64,000 bases of DNA from Oceanomicrobium pacificus (GTDB lineage Bacteria; Pseudomonadota; Alphaproteobacteria; Rhodobacterales; Rhodobacteraceae). The stretch lies in NCBI RefSeq assembly GCF_009833495.1, contig NZ_WUWG01000003.1, positions 558,001 to 622,000 of the forward strand, given 5' to 3'. The notes under the pieces were generated by a model that worked only from the letters and a program-made list of their open reading frames with translations, was not told the DNA's origin and did not search any database. Every line of letters begins with the position of its first letter. Positions within the stretch are counted from its first letter, which is position 1. Positions 1 through 8,209 of this stretch are shown here, one piece after another. The position numbers and the translations under genes are program-made.

Positions 1-754
1 GCGGCAGATAGTCATTGTCGATGATATGGCCGGCCACGAGGTTGGTGAGCGACACTTCGGATGTCGGGATCAGCCACCAGCCATTGGTGGTCTGGTAGCT
101 GTCCTCGGCAAATTTCGGCAACTGGCCGGTGCCGAGCATGGCCTCCTCGCGCACGAGAACGGGTGTCCAGACCTCGGTCAGACCGTTCTCTTCGACATGC
201 GTGTCGATCATGAATTGCGCGAGCGCTCGGTGCAGGCGCACGACCGCGCCCGAGAGCACGACAAAACGCGAGCCCGACAGTTTGGCCGCCGCCTCGAAAT
301 CCATCCCGTCCTGCGTGGCGGGCAATTGGTAATGTTCCTGCGGTGCAAAATTGAAGCTGCGCGGCTCGCCCCAGCGGCGGATTTCGACATTGTCCTCTTC
401 GTCGGCCCCGTCCGGCACATCGTCGAGCGGCAGGTTCGGGATTGTCATCAGAAGATCGGTGAGCTTCTGGTCCTCGGCCTTGGCTTCTTCCTCCAGCCGC
501 GCGATCTCGGCCTTCTTCTCGGTCACGAGCGCCCGCAGCCGTTCAAATTCGGCCTCGTCGCCGCGGGCTTTGGCCGCGCCCACCTGCTTGGAGGCCGCAT
601 TGCGGTCTGCCAGTGCCTGTTCCGCCGCCGTGATCCGGGACCGGCGGGACGCGTCGATTTCGAGGATGCGGGACGCGACCGGCGCCTCTCCCCGGCGCGC
701 AAGCGCGGCGTCGAACCCATCGGGATTGTCTCGGATCAGTCGGATATCATGCAT
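1..754 (-). CDS. serS: Seryl-tRNA synthetase, N-terminal part (runs off the window)
   Basis: Charges tRNA-Ser with serine in the cytoplasm (class II synthetase). About 251 codons are visible and the catalytic C-terminal part lies outside the window. The start is the ATG at 754 ([15 protein letters not shown], the usual SerRS opening). Residues 1 to about 110 form the charged helical tRNA-binding arm, rich in Glu, Lys and Arg. The class II catalytic fold begins after it, with an [13 protein letters not shown] segment and a PTSEVSL segment near the window edge. It is transcribed away from yajC across about 225 bases. Identification is firm; completeness cannot be judged. Confidence 0.95.
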   Translation of the reverse strand, partial: MHDIRLIRDNPDGFDAALARRGEAPVASRILEIDASRRSRITAAEQALADRNAASKQVGAAKARGDEAEFERLRALVTEKKAEIARLEEEAKAEDQKLTDLLMTIPNLPLDDVPDGADEEDNVEIRRWGEPRSFNFAPQEHYQLPATQDGMDFEAAAKLSGSRFVVLSGAVVRLHRALAQFMIDTHVEENGLTEVWTPVLVREEAMLGTGQLPKFAEDSYQTTNGWWLIPTSEVSLTNLVAGHIIDNDYLP

Positions 755-979
755 GGCTTACCCCATTTGCGTGAAAGCGCCGTGCTTATGCCAAAGCCGC
801 GCGCATGTGGAAAGCCGTTTGTTGCGATGCCACCGCCCGTGTGCCGGGCGTGACAGTTGTGCCGCGCGTGCGGCCCCGCATCATTCGTCCGGTTCACCTT
901 GCATTGGATATGCGCCGCCGCTAGTGTCCGCCGCGAAGAAAAACGGGTCGAAGACGGCCCTGAACCCAAGGATAACTGC

Positions 980-1303
980 ATGTTTGTTTCCCCTGCCTAT
1001 GCCCAGGCCGCCGGTGGCGGTGCCGCGGGTCTGACCAGCTTTGTTCCGATCATCCTGATCTTCGCGATCATGTATTTCCTGATGATCCGCCCGCAGCAGA
1101 AAAAGATGAAAGAACACAAGGCGATGATCTCCGCGCTGCGCCGCGGCGACCAGATCGTCACCCAGGGCGGGATCATCGGCAAGGTGACCAAGGTCAAGGA
1201 AGATAACGAGATCGAAGTCGAGATTGCGCAGGGCATCAAGGTGCGGGTCGTGCAGTCCACGGTCGCGACCGTCCTGAACAAGACCGAAGTGTCCGAGGGC
1301 TGA
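980..1303 (+). CDS. yajC: Preprotein translocase subunit YajC
   Basis: Small accessory subunit of the SecDF-YajC membrane complex that assists SecYEG export. The 107-residue protein has one membrane segment at about residues 21-37, followed directly by the family hallmark RPQQKK and then a basic cytoplasmic domain with the RRGDQIVTQGG motif. The frame is open upstream to 857, but the ATG at 980 matches the normal YajC N-terminus and length, so the longer version is rejected. First gene of yajC-secD-secF, 47 bases before secD. Confidence 0.96.
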   Translation: MFVSPAYAQAAGGGAAGLTSFVPIILIFAIMYFLMIRPQQKKMKEHKAMISALRRGDQIVTQGGIIGKVTKVKEDNEIEVEIAQGIKVRVVQSTVATVLNKTEVSEG

Positions 1304-1350
1304 CGCCCCCGCAACAGCCTTCGTTTCAACCACACCGGATTGCGAGCCCA

Positions 1351-3015
1351 ATGCTGAACTTCCCATCCTGGAAAAAGGGTCTCATCGTCCTGATCTGCCT
1401 GTGCGGCGTGATCTTCGCGATGCCGAACCTTTTCTTCTCGCGTGTCGAACAGGCCAATGACGCCCGCGCGCTGGTCGAGACGGGGGCCACCCTGACCGAC
1501 GAACAGGCCGCAGCGCTCGACGGATGGCCCGCCTGGGCGCCGTCCTCGCTCGTCAATCTCGGTCTCGACCTGCGGGGCGGGGCGCATCTGCTCGTCGAAG
1601 TGGATGTGGAAGGCGTCTATGCGGAGCGGGTCGAAGGCTACTGGCCGGAAGTGCGCGATGCGTTGGGAGCCATGCGCGACACGGTGGGCACCGTCCGCCG
1701 CGTCGAAGGCGCGCCGGGCGAGTTGCGGGTTCGGATCGGCAATGCCGAGGCCATGCCGCAGGCGCTCGCCGCCGTCGAGGACCTGTCGCGGCCGGTCGTG
1801 TCGTTGACGGGTGCAGGTGCGCGCGACTTCGACGTGACCGCCGACGGCGACGAACTGGTCCTGACCCTGTCGGAGGCCGAACAGATCGCCACCGACGACC
1901 GGACCATGCAGCAGAGTCTCGAGATCATCCGCCGCCGCGTGGACGAGGCCGGCACGCGTGAGCCGACGATCCAGCGTCAGGGGGCGGACCGTATCCTGGT
2001 GCAGGTGCCCGGCATCGGCTCGGCGGAAGAATTGCTGGCGCTCATCGGCCAAACGGCGAAACTCTCGTTCAACCCGGTCGTGCAGCGCACCTCCGACCCC
2101 GACACGCGCCCGGGCATCGGCAACCTGCTGCTGCCGAGCGTCGACGAGCCCGGCTCCTACTATGTGGTGGAGAAACGCGCAGTCGTGACCGGCGAGGAAC
2201 TGGTCGACGCGCAGCCGAGCTTCGACCAGAACGGCGCGCCTGCGGTCAATTTCCGCTTCAACCCGTCGGGCGGGCGCAAGTTCGGCCAGTATACGGCGCA
2301 GAATATCGGGTCGCCCTTTGCCATCGTGCTCGACGAGGAGGTGATTTCCGCCCCCGTCATCCAGAGCCATATTCCCGGCGGCACCGGCATCATCACCGGC
2401 CAGTTCACGGTCGAGGATTCGACCCGTCTGGCGGTCCTGCTGCGTGCCGGTGCGCTGCCGGCCGAAATCCAGGTGCTTGAACAGCGCACCATCGGACCCG
2501 AGCTTGGCAAGGACAGTATCGAGGCCGGCAAGCTGGCGTCGATCATCGCTTTCGTTGCGGTGCTGATCTTCATGATCCTCGCCTACGGTCTGTTCGGCGT
2601 CTTCGCCAATGTGGCGCTTCTGCTGAACGTGGCGATGGTCTTCGCGCTCCTGTCCACCATCGGAGCCACGCTGACCCTGCCGGGGATCGCGGGCATCATC
2701 CTGACAATCGGGATGGCGGTGGATGCGAATGTGCTCGTCTTCGAGCGTATCCGCGAGGAACTGAAAGCCGGACGCGGTCCGGCGCGGGCGATCGAGCAGG
2801 GCTACGAAAAGGCCTTTTCCGCGATCATCGACGCGAATGTCACCACGCTGATTGCAGCGGTGATCCTGTTTGCTGTCGGCTCCGGTCCGGTGCGCGGCTT
2901 TGCCGTGACGCTCGGCTTCGGGATCGTCACCTCCGTCTTCACGGCGATCTGGGTCACACGCCTGATGATCGCCACATGGTTCGCGCGCCGGCGCCCCAAA
3001 ACCCTGACCGTCTGA
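1351..3015 (+). CDS. secD: Protein translocase subunit SecD
   Basis: Proton-driven membrane subunit that pulls exported proteins across the inner membrane together with SecF. 554 residues: TM1 at about 9-28, a large periplasmic P1 domain containing the LGLDLRGGAHLL signature, then the conserved GKDSIEAG loop at about residue 387 and five further membrane segments. The GMAVDANVLVFERIREE motif, which carries the functional Asp, is intact in TM4. Length and motifs are typical of alphaproteobacterial SecD encoded separately from SecF. The ATG at 1351 gives the normal N-terminus, and secF follows after 12 bases. Confidence 0.97.
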   Translation: MLNFPSWKKGLIVLICLCGVIFAMPNLFFSRVEQANDARALVETGATLTDEQAAALDGWPAWAPSSLVNLGLDLRGGAHLLVEVDVEGVYAERVEGYWPEVRDALGAMRDTVGTVRRVEGAPGELRVRIGNAEAMPQALAAVEDLSRPVVSLTGAGARDFDVTADGDELVLTLSEAEQIATDDRTMQQSLEIIRRRVDEAGTREPTIQRQGADRILVQVPGIGSAEELLALIGQTAKLSFNPVVQRTSDPDTRPGIGNLLLPSVDEPGSYYVVEKRAVVTGEELVDAQPSFDQNGAPAVNFRFNPSGGRKFGQYTAQNIGSPFAIVLDEEVISAPVIQSHIPGGTGIITGQFTVEDSTRLAVLLRAGALPAEIQVLEQRTIGPELGKDSIEAGKLASIIAFVAVLIFMILAYGLFGVFANVALLLNVAMVFALLSTIGATLTLPGIAGIILTIGMAVDANVLVFERIREELKAGRGPARAIEQGYEKAFSAIIDANVTTLIAAVILFAVGSGPVRGFAVTLGFGIVTSVFTAIWVTRLMIATWFARRRPKTLTV

Positions 3016-3027
3016 GGGAGCACTCAC

Positions 3028-4008
3028 ATGCGATTGAAACTGGTTCCCGCCGACACCCATATCGACTTCTTCCGCTTCGCCAAGGCGACCTTCGGCATCT
3101 CGATCCTGCTGGTCATCATCTCGCTCGCCCTGCTGCCGACCCGTGGCCTCAACTTCGGGATCGACTTCAAAGGCGGCTCGATGATCACCACGGAAACCCC
3201 GGCCGAAGTGCCGGTGGCGGATTATCGTGCCGTGCTGTCGGGGCTGGAGCTTGGCGACTATTCGGTGACCGAGATTGTCGACCCCGCCGCTGCGCTCACC
3301 GGTGCGGCCGCCCATTCGATGCTGATCCGCATCGACCAGTCCGACGGCGATCCGGCGATTCAGAATGACAAGATCGTGGCGGTGAAGGACGCGCTGACCG
3401 CCGAGATCCCCGAGATCACCTTCCTGTCCACCGAAAGCGTCGGTGCGAAAGTGTCGGGCGAGCTGGTCAAATCGGGCTTTCTGGCCATTGCCCTCGCCGT
3501 GGCGGCCATCCTTTTCTACGTCTGGCTGCGGTTCGAGTGGCAGTTCGCGCTCGGCGCGGTGGCCGCACTTGTCCATGACGTGGTGCTGACGCTCGGCATG
3601 TTCAGCCTGTTGCAGATCCAGTTCAACCTGTCGATCATCGCGGCGATCCTGACCATTGTCGGTTACTCGCTCAACGATACGGTCGTGATCTTCGACCGCG
3701 TGCGCGAGAACCTGATCAAATACAAGTCCCGCCCGCTGCGCGAGGTGCTGAACCAGTCGATCAACGAGACGCTGAGCCGCACGCTCATGACCTCCGCCAC
3801 TACGCTGGTCGCGCTCATCGCGCTCTATGTGCTGGGCGGAGAGGTGATCCGCGGCTTCACCTTCGCGATGATCTGGGGCGTGATCGTGGGCACCTATTCC
3901 ACCGTTTTCGTGGCCTCTGTCATCCTGTTGCGGCTGGGTGTGAAGCGCGACTGGTCGAAGCCCGATCCGGCCGCCGCGGGCACACAGTTTGCCGGCGGGG
4001 ACAGCTGA
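3028..4008 (+). CDS. secF: Protein translocase subunit SecF
   Basis: Partner of SecD in the export motor. 326 residues with TM1 at about 23-40, then GLNFGIDFKGGS at about 40-51 (family signature), a periplasmic loop and five C-terminal membrane segments. The motif YSLNDTVVIFDRVREN, equivalent to the SecD proton-path motif, is present. The ATG at 3028 follows a GAGGGAG-like ribosome site. Almost certainly co-transcribed with yajC and secD upstream and the Mth938-like gene 4 bases downstream. Confidence 0.97.
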   Translation: MRLKLVPADTHIDFFRFAKATFGISILLVIISLALLPTRGLNFGIDFKGGSMITTETPAEVPVADYRAVLSGLELGDYSVTEIVDPAAALTGAAAHSMLIRIDQSDGDPAIQNDKIVAVKDALTAEIPEITFLSTESVGAKVSGELVKSGFLAIALAVAAILFYVWLRFEWQFALGAVAALVHDVVLTLGMFSLLQIQFNLSIIAAILTIVGYSLNDTVVIFDRVRENLIKYKSRPLREVLNQSINETLSRTLMTSATTLVALIALYVLGGEVIRGFTFAMIWGVIVGTYSTVFVASVILLRLGVKRDWSKPDPAAAGTQFAGGDS

Positions 4009-4012
4009 GCGC

Positions 4013-4375
4013 ATGCGCCTCAACGAGATCAGCTACGAAGGCGGCATTCCGGTCGACAGTTACGGCCCGGGTTTCTTCCGCATCCAGTCGCAGATCCATG
4101 AGGGGCCACTGGCGCTGTTGCCCGGCCGGGCGGAAAGCTGGGCCGGTCTGGGCGCGGACGGGGCCTTCCGGCCCTTCCTCGACGCGGCGGGTGACATTGA
4201 CGTCCTGTTTCTGGGAACCGGAAGCGATCTCGTGCCGTTGGACCCCGAGACCCGCGCCGCGTTCGACGACGTGCAGGTCGGTGTGGAAATCATGGCCACG
4301 CCGGTGGCCTGCCGGACCTACAATGTTCTTCTGTCGGAGGGACGACGGATCGCGGCGGCGCTCATGCCGGTCTGA
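4013..4375 (+). CDS. Mth938-like (DUF498) domain protein
   Basis: 120 residues forming one domain of the Mth938/NDUFAF3-like family. Visible features are the YGPGFFRI segment near residues 17-25, an LFLGTGSDL strand-turn and a central GVEIMATPVACRTYNVLLSEGR-type region with its single conserved Cys. No enzymatic activity is established for bacterial members; eukaryotic relatives help assemble respiratory complex I. The start at 4013 is 4 bases after the secF stop, consistent with co-translation, and genes of this family often follow secF in Rhodobacterales. A link to membrane-protein assembly is inference. Confidence 0.85.
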   Translation: MRLNEISYEGGIPVDSYGPGFFRIQSQIHEGPLALLPGRAESWAGLGADGAFRPFLDAAGDIDVLFLGTGSDLVPLDPETRAAFDDVQVGVEIMATPVACRTYNVLLSEGRRIAAALMPV

Positions 4376-4471
4376 CCGGCTTTCATCGCCGCGCAAAGCG
4401 CGTATAGTCGCCGCCGGACCTCCGGTCAGACGGCGGCAATGGCACGACAACTTAGAAAAAGAGGGTAAACC

Positions 4472-5074
4472 ATGGCTTTCGAACTTCCCGATCTCCCCTA
4501 TGCGCATGATGCACTTGCCGACAAGGGCATGTCCAAGGAGACGCTCGAATATCACCACGACCTGCACCACAAGGCCTATGTCGACAATGGCAACAAGCTG
4601 ATCGCCGGCACCGAGTGGGAGGGCAAGTCGCTCGAAGAGATCATCACCGGCACCTATGACAAGTCGGCCGTTGCGCAGAGCGGCATCTTCAACAACATCT
4701 CGCAGCTCTGGAACCACAACCAGTTCTGGGAAATGATGGGCCCGGGTGAGAGCAAGATGCCCGGCGCGCTGGAAGCCGCCCTGAAGGAAAGCTTCGGTTC
4801 GGTCGAGAAATTCAAGGAAGAGTTCTCCGCTGCCGGTGCCGGCCAGTTCGGGTCCGGCTGGGCCTGGCTCGTGAAAGACACGGATGGCGGCCTGAAAGTG
4901 ACCAAGACCGAGAACGGCGTGAACCCGCTCTGCTTCGGCCAGACCGCGTTGCTCGGCTGCGACGTGTGGGAACATTCCTACTATATCGACTTCCGCAACA
5001 AGCGCCCCGCCTACCTGTCGAACTTCCTCGACAATCTGGTGAACTGGGAAAATGTCGCCTCGCGTCTGGCCTGA
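4472..5074 (+). CDS. sodB: Superoxide dismutase, Fe type
   Basis: Converts superoxide to oxygen and hydrogen peroxide in the cytoplasm. 200 residues. Metal ligands are readable: His28 in EYHHDLHHKAYV, the His of LWNHNQFW, Asp in GCDVWEHSYY and the following His. The Gln in FNNISQLWNH lies at the position diagnostic of Fe-type rather than Mn-type enzymes, so sodB is preferred; cambialistic metal use cannot be excluded. A purine-rich AGAGGG precedes the ATG. A TATAGT box at 4403-4408 in the 96-base upstream gap is a possible -10 element, but no good -35 is seen. An intrinsic terminator follows. Confidence 0.96.
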   Translation: MAFELPDLPYAHDALADKGMSKETLEYHHDLHHKAYVDNGNKLIAGTEWEGKSLEEIITGTYDKSAVAQSGIFNNISQLWNHNQFWEMMGPGESKMPGALEAALKESFGSVEKFKEEFSAAGAGQFGSGWAWLVKDTDGGLKVTKTENGVNPLCFGQTALLGCDVWEHSYYIDFRNKRPAYLSNFLDNLVNWENVASRLA

Positions 5075-5099
5075 GCCTGACATCGCGACATGCTGATCG

Positions 5100-5128
5100 A
5101 GCCGGGCGCATCGCGTGCCCGGCTTTTT
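5100..5128 (+). terminator. Intrinsic terminator after sodB
   Basis: Perfect 8-bp stem AGCCGGGC/GCCCGGCT (5100-5107 with 5117-5124), 9-base loop, then a run of five T (5124-5128). It lies 26 bases after the sodB stop and just before the rarD ribosome site, so rarD probably has its own promoter or is expressed by read-through. Confidence 0.8.
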
Positions 5129-5153
5129 CGTGGGCGGACGGGAAGGGGACCGC

Positions 5154-6071
5154 GTGAGTGAAGAGCTGAAAGGCTTTCTGGCCATGGTCACGGCGGCCTC
5201 GATCTGGGGCCTGTCCTCGATGCTCATCAAGGCGCTCGACCATGTGCCGGCGCTGGAGCTTCTGGCCCACCGCACCATCTGGGCGGCGCTGTTCTTCCTG
5301 GGCCTGTTGGCCGTGCAGCGGCGCTTGCGCGCCTTTGCGGGCCTCTGGCACACGCCCAAGGTCACATCGCGGCTGGTGCTTGCGGCCGCGCTCATCTCGG
5401 TCAACTGGCTCTGTTTCATACTCGCCGTGCAGAGCGGGCGCGCCCTGTCGGCGAGCCTTGGCTATTACATGTTCCCGCTCGTGGCCGTGTTGCTCGGCCG
5501 TGTCGTGCTGGGGGAGCGGTTGCGGCCCTTGCAGGCGGTTGCCGTGGCGCTTGCCGGTCTGGCCGTTGTCAGCCTGACGATCGGGCTCGGTGTCCCGCCC
5601 TGGCTGTCTCTCATCCTCGCTACCACTTTCGGGCTCTACGGGCTCATCAAGGCGCGTCTGGCCGTTGGGCCGGTCCTGAGCGTGGGGTTCGAGACCAGCC
5701 TTGTGGCACCGCTGTCCGTGATCTTCCTTCTGTCACCCTATGCGACGGGGGGCTTGTTCGGCTGGGATGCGTGGACGATGGGGCTTCTGGTGGCGTCAGG
5801 CGTGCTCATCACCGCGCTGCCGCTTATCCTGTTCTCGGCAGCGACGCGACGGCTGCCCTATGGGACAGTCGGGCTGATCCAGTATCTGAACCCGACGCTG
5901 CAATTCCTTGTCGCGACGTTTGTTTTTCTGGAACCGGTTCGCCCGGTCCACATGGCGGCACTGGTCCTGATCTGGGCCGGTCTGGCGCTCTATTCGCGCG
6001 ACATGCTGCGCGCGTCAGCCTCCAGTCGTGCGAAAAGCGCGGGCACGTCGGCGACCGGCGTCAGCAACTGA
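5154..6071 (+). CDS. rarD: EamA-family transporter, RarD type
   Basis: Inner-membrane protein of the drug/metabolite transporter superfamily. From the GTG at 5154 it has 305 residues and about ten hydrophobic segments arranged as two EamA repeats. The opening GFLAMVTAASIWGLSSMLIKAL and the LGYYMFPLVAVLLGR segment are typical of the RarD subgroup. GGAAGGGG precedes the GTG; an upstream in-frame ATG at 5115 would start inside the sodB terminator hairpin and is rejected. The substrate of RarD proteins is not established. The 3' end overlaps the convergent LOG gene by 82 bases. Confidence 0.88.
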   Translation: MSEELKGFLAMVTAASIWGLSSMLIKALDHVPALELLAHRTIWAALFFLGLLAVQRRLRAFAGLWHTPKVTSRLVLAAALISVNWLCFILAVQSGRALSASLGYYMFPLVAVLLGRVVLGERLRPLQAVAVALAGLAVVSLTIGLGVPPWLSLILATTFGLYGLIKARLAVGPVLSVGFETSLVAPLSVIFLLSPYATGGLFGWDAWTMGLLVASGVLITALPLILFSAATRRLPYGTVGLIQYLNPTLQFLVATFVFLEPVRPVHMAALVLIWAGLALYSRDMLRASASSRAKSAGTSATGVSN

Positions 6072-6565
6072 GCGAAACTCTCATCCGCGAACCCTTCGGC
6101 GATCACATGATCGATGAGGGCTAGCAGCGGATCCCAGTAACCGTCCTGATTGAGCAGGTAGACGGGTTTGGCGTGCAGGCCGAGCTGCCGCCATGTCAGA
6201 ACCTCGAACAGTTCGTCAAGCGAGCCGGGGCCGCCCGGCAGTGTCACGACCGCATCGGCATTCATGAACATGACTTTCTTGCGCTCGTGCATCGTCTGGG
6301 TGATGACGAAGCGCGTCAGGTCGGTCTTGCCAACCTCGCGCTGCAGAAGATGGACGGGAATGACCCCGAACGTGTCGGCCCCTGCCGCTTGCGCCGCGCG
6401 GGCCACGGCGCCCATCAGGCCGACATCCCCCGCGCCATAGACCAAACGCATGTCGTGCGCGGCGATTTCGCGGCCGAGCTGCTCCGCCATTGCCATATGT
6501 GCGGGGTTTTTCCCCGGACGGGACCCGCAATAGACACATATCGACTTGATTTTGTTATCAATCAT
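5990..6565 (-). CDS. LOG-family (TIGR00730) nucleotide phosphoribohydrolase
   Basis: 191 residues with a Rossmann-like fold. Family members cleave nucleoside 5'-monophosphates to free base and ribose 5-phosphate; some make cytokinins. Seen here: VYCGSRPGKNP near the N-terminus, LVYGAGDVGLMG at 41-52, the catalytic Arg-Lys pair in MHERKKVM (95-96) and the signature PGGPGSLDE (110-118). The usual Thr of PGGxGTxxE is a Ser here, a conservative change. The natural substrate in this organism cannot be told. The gene converges on rarD with an 82-base coding overlap. Confidence 0.9.
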   Translation of the reverse strand: MIDNKIKSICVYCGSRPGKNPAHMAMAEQLGREIAAHDMRLVYGAGDVGLMGAVARAAQAAGADTFGVIPVHLLQREVGKTDLTRFVITQTMHERKKVMFMNADAVVTLPGGPGSLDELFEVLTWRQLGLHAKPVYLLNQDGYWDPLLALIDHVIAEGFADESFAQLLTPVADVPALFARLEADARSMSRE

Positions 6566-6697
6566 GTTTTCCTGCCCCGACTTGTTTCATGTCTGGATGT
6601 AACGCATCTTGGGGCATGAGGAACAGAGGCGATTGCAGGCCGGTCCCGGCCGGTCGCGCCGCCGAAGTACAAAGGACCGCGTCAAGCGGAAGCAACC

Positions 6698-8140
6698 ATG
6701 TCCGATACCCCCCCGCAAAACACGCCGTCCGATCCGCCGAAGGAAAAGCCGCGCAGCATCGTGATCGCCGTGGCGGTCGTGGCCGTTGTGGCCATCCTGA
6801 TGACCATATTTGTCAGCCGGATCGAGACACGCGACGTGGCGAGCGTCTCCGGTGACAGTGCCGCTGAGACCGGTTCTGACGCGGCACCTGATGCGGGAGC
6901 GGGCGCCGTTGATACAGGGGAGACAGCATCGGCAGATGCGGCGGCGGACACAGCCGCTGCGCCGGAGGCGGATAGCGGTGCAGATGGAACGCCCACAGGC
7001 TCAGGCGATGCCGACACTGCGTCGGCGCCCGCGGCTGCACCGGATGCCGACGTGACGGGCACGGAACTGGCCGCGGCGACGCCGGCGGACAGTGACAATG
7101 CGCCTGCCGCTGCGGATGATGCGCCCGCTGCCGGTGACGCAGAGGCCTCGCCCGCAACGGATGGGCCGGCCACGGCGGATGCGGACGCGGGAGTTGGCGA
7201 GGGCGCTCCGGCGGATGCCGCGAGTAGTGACGCAGCAGACGCTGGCGGCAGCGAGGATGTGGCAACGGCACCTGCTGACGACGCCGACAGCGCCGGTGCG
7301 GACACGTCCGACAGTGCCGCAGAGGCCACAACTCCGCAATTCGACGTGGTCCGCGTCGATCAGGACGGGTCGGCGGTTATCGCTGGCCGTGCCGCGCCCA
7401 ATTCGGACGTCACCATCACGCTCGATGGCGAGAATATCGGCACAGTCACATCGGACGCTCAGGGCCAGTTCGTCGCGATTGTCACCACGCCGCCCGGCGA
7501 GGACGCTGCCGCGCTCGCGCTGGAACAGACGGACCCGCAGGGCACGGTCACGGCCTCCACGGACCAGATCGTCATCCTGCCGCCGACCGGCCCCGAGCCG
7601 GAGGAGGCCCCGACCATTTTCCGCTCCTCAGGAGACGAGATCGAACTGGTGCAGCCCGCCGCCGTGTCGGCGGTCGACCAGATCGTAATCGATTCGATCA
7701 ACTATGATGAAGAGGGACGCGTCGTTCTGATCGGTCGCGGCAGCCCGGGCCGGTTCGCGCGCCTCTATGTCGACCGCCAGCCCATTGCAGCGGGGCGGAT
7801 CTCCTCTGACGGTGGCTGGCGCATCGCGCTGAGCGATCTGGCCGCCGGGCGCTACACGATGCGCATCGACGAGGTGGACCGAGAGGGCGCGGTGACCAGC
7901 CGCACGGAAACACCCTTCGAGCGCGTCGTGCCCGACATTGCCAAGAAGGCCGTCAGCCTTGCCGGTGGCACGATCACGGTCCAGCCGGGCAACACGCTCT
8001 GGGTCATTGCCCGCGACACCTATGGGGCAGGCACCAGCTACACCCAGATTTTCGAGGCCAACAGCGACCGGATCCGCGACCCCGACCTGATCTATCCGGG
8101 CCAGATCTTCACCCTGCCGGAGGCGGAAAACGCCCAGTAG
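6698..8140 (+). CDS. LysM domain envelope protein with long Ala/Asp-rich linker
   Basis: 480 residues. A single membrane anchor at about 20-39 (hydrophobic Ile/Val/Ala run after a KPR basic stretch) places the rest in the periplasm. Residues about 45-215 are a low-complexity linker dominated by Ala, Asp, Gly and Pro. Then come one or two Ig-like/beta-sandwich repeats (AIAGRAAPNSDVTITLDG; VLIGRGSPGRFARLYVD) and a C-terminal LysM domain at about 426-478 (VQPGNTLWVIARDTYG ... DPDLIYPGQIFTLP). LysM binds peptidoglycan, so a wall-tethered envelope role is inferred. It starts 132 bases from the divergent LOG gene; the ABC exporter gene follows after 69 bases. Confidence 0.88.
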   Translation: MSDTPPQNTPSDPPKEKPRSIVIAVAVVAVVAILMTIFVSRIETRDVASVSGDSAAETGSDAAPDAGAGAVDTGETASADAAADTAAAPEADSGADGTPTGSGDADTASAPAAAPDADVTGTELAAATPADSDNAPAAADDAPAAGDAEASPATDGPATADADAGVGEGAPADAASSDAADAGGSEDVATAPADDADSAGADTSDSAAEATTPQFDVVRVDQDGSAVIAGRAAPNSDVTITLDGENIGTVTSDAQGQFVAIVTTPPGEDAAALALEQTDPQGTVTASTDQIVILPPTGPEPEEAPTIFRSSGDEIELVQPAAVSAVDQIVIDSINYDEEGRVVLIGRGSPGRFARLYVDRQPIAAGRISSDGGWRIALSDLAAGRYTMRIDEVDREGAVTSRTETPFERVVPDIAKKAVSLAGGTITVQPGNTLWVIARDTYGAGTSYTQIFEANSDRIRDPDLIYPGQIFTLPEAENAQ

Positions 8141-8209
8141 GACTGGTTATTCCGCCACATAGGGCTTAAGTCCGGTCGACGGACCAGAAGACGACCGGGG
8201 ACAGGTGGC

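Noticed and set aside
899-926. TTGCAT ... CTAGTG as promoter of yajC
   Set aside because: Spacer of 16 bases fits, but the -10 has little resemblance to consensus and such pairs are common by chance.
997-4023. 1008-codon open frame on the minus strand across yajC-secD-secF
   Set aside because: It is antisense to three clear genes, is dominated by Arg, His, Asp and Gly as expected of a mirrored GC-rich frame, and shows no domain or ribosome site.
6620-6644. GGAAC followed after 16 bases by CGGT ahead of the LysM gene
   Set aside because: The -10 reads CGGTCC and lacks the TT of the EcfG consensus; given the GC content this can be chance.
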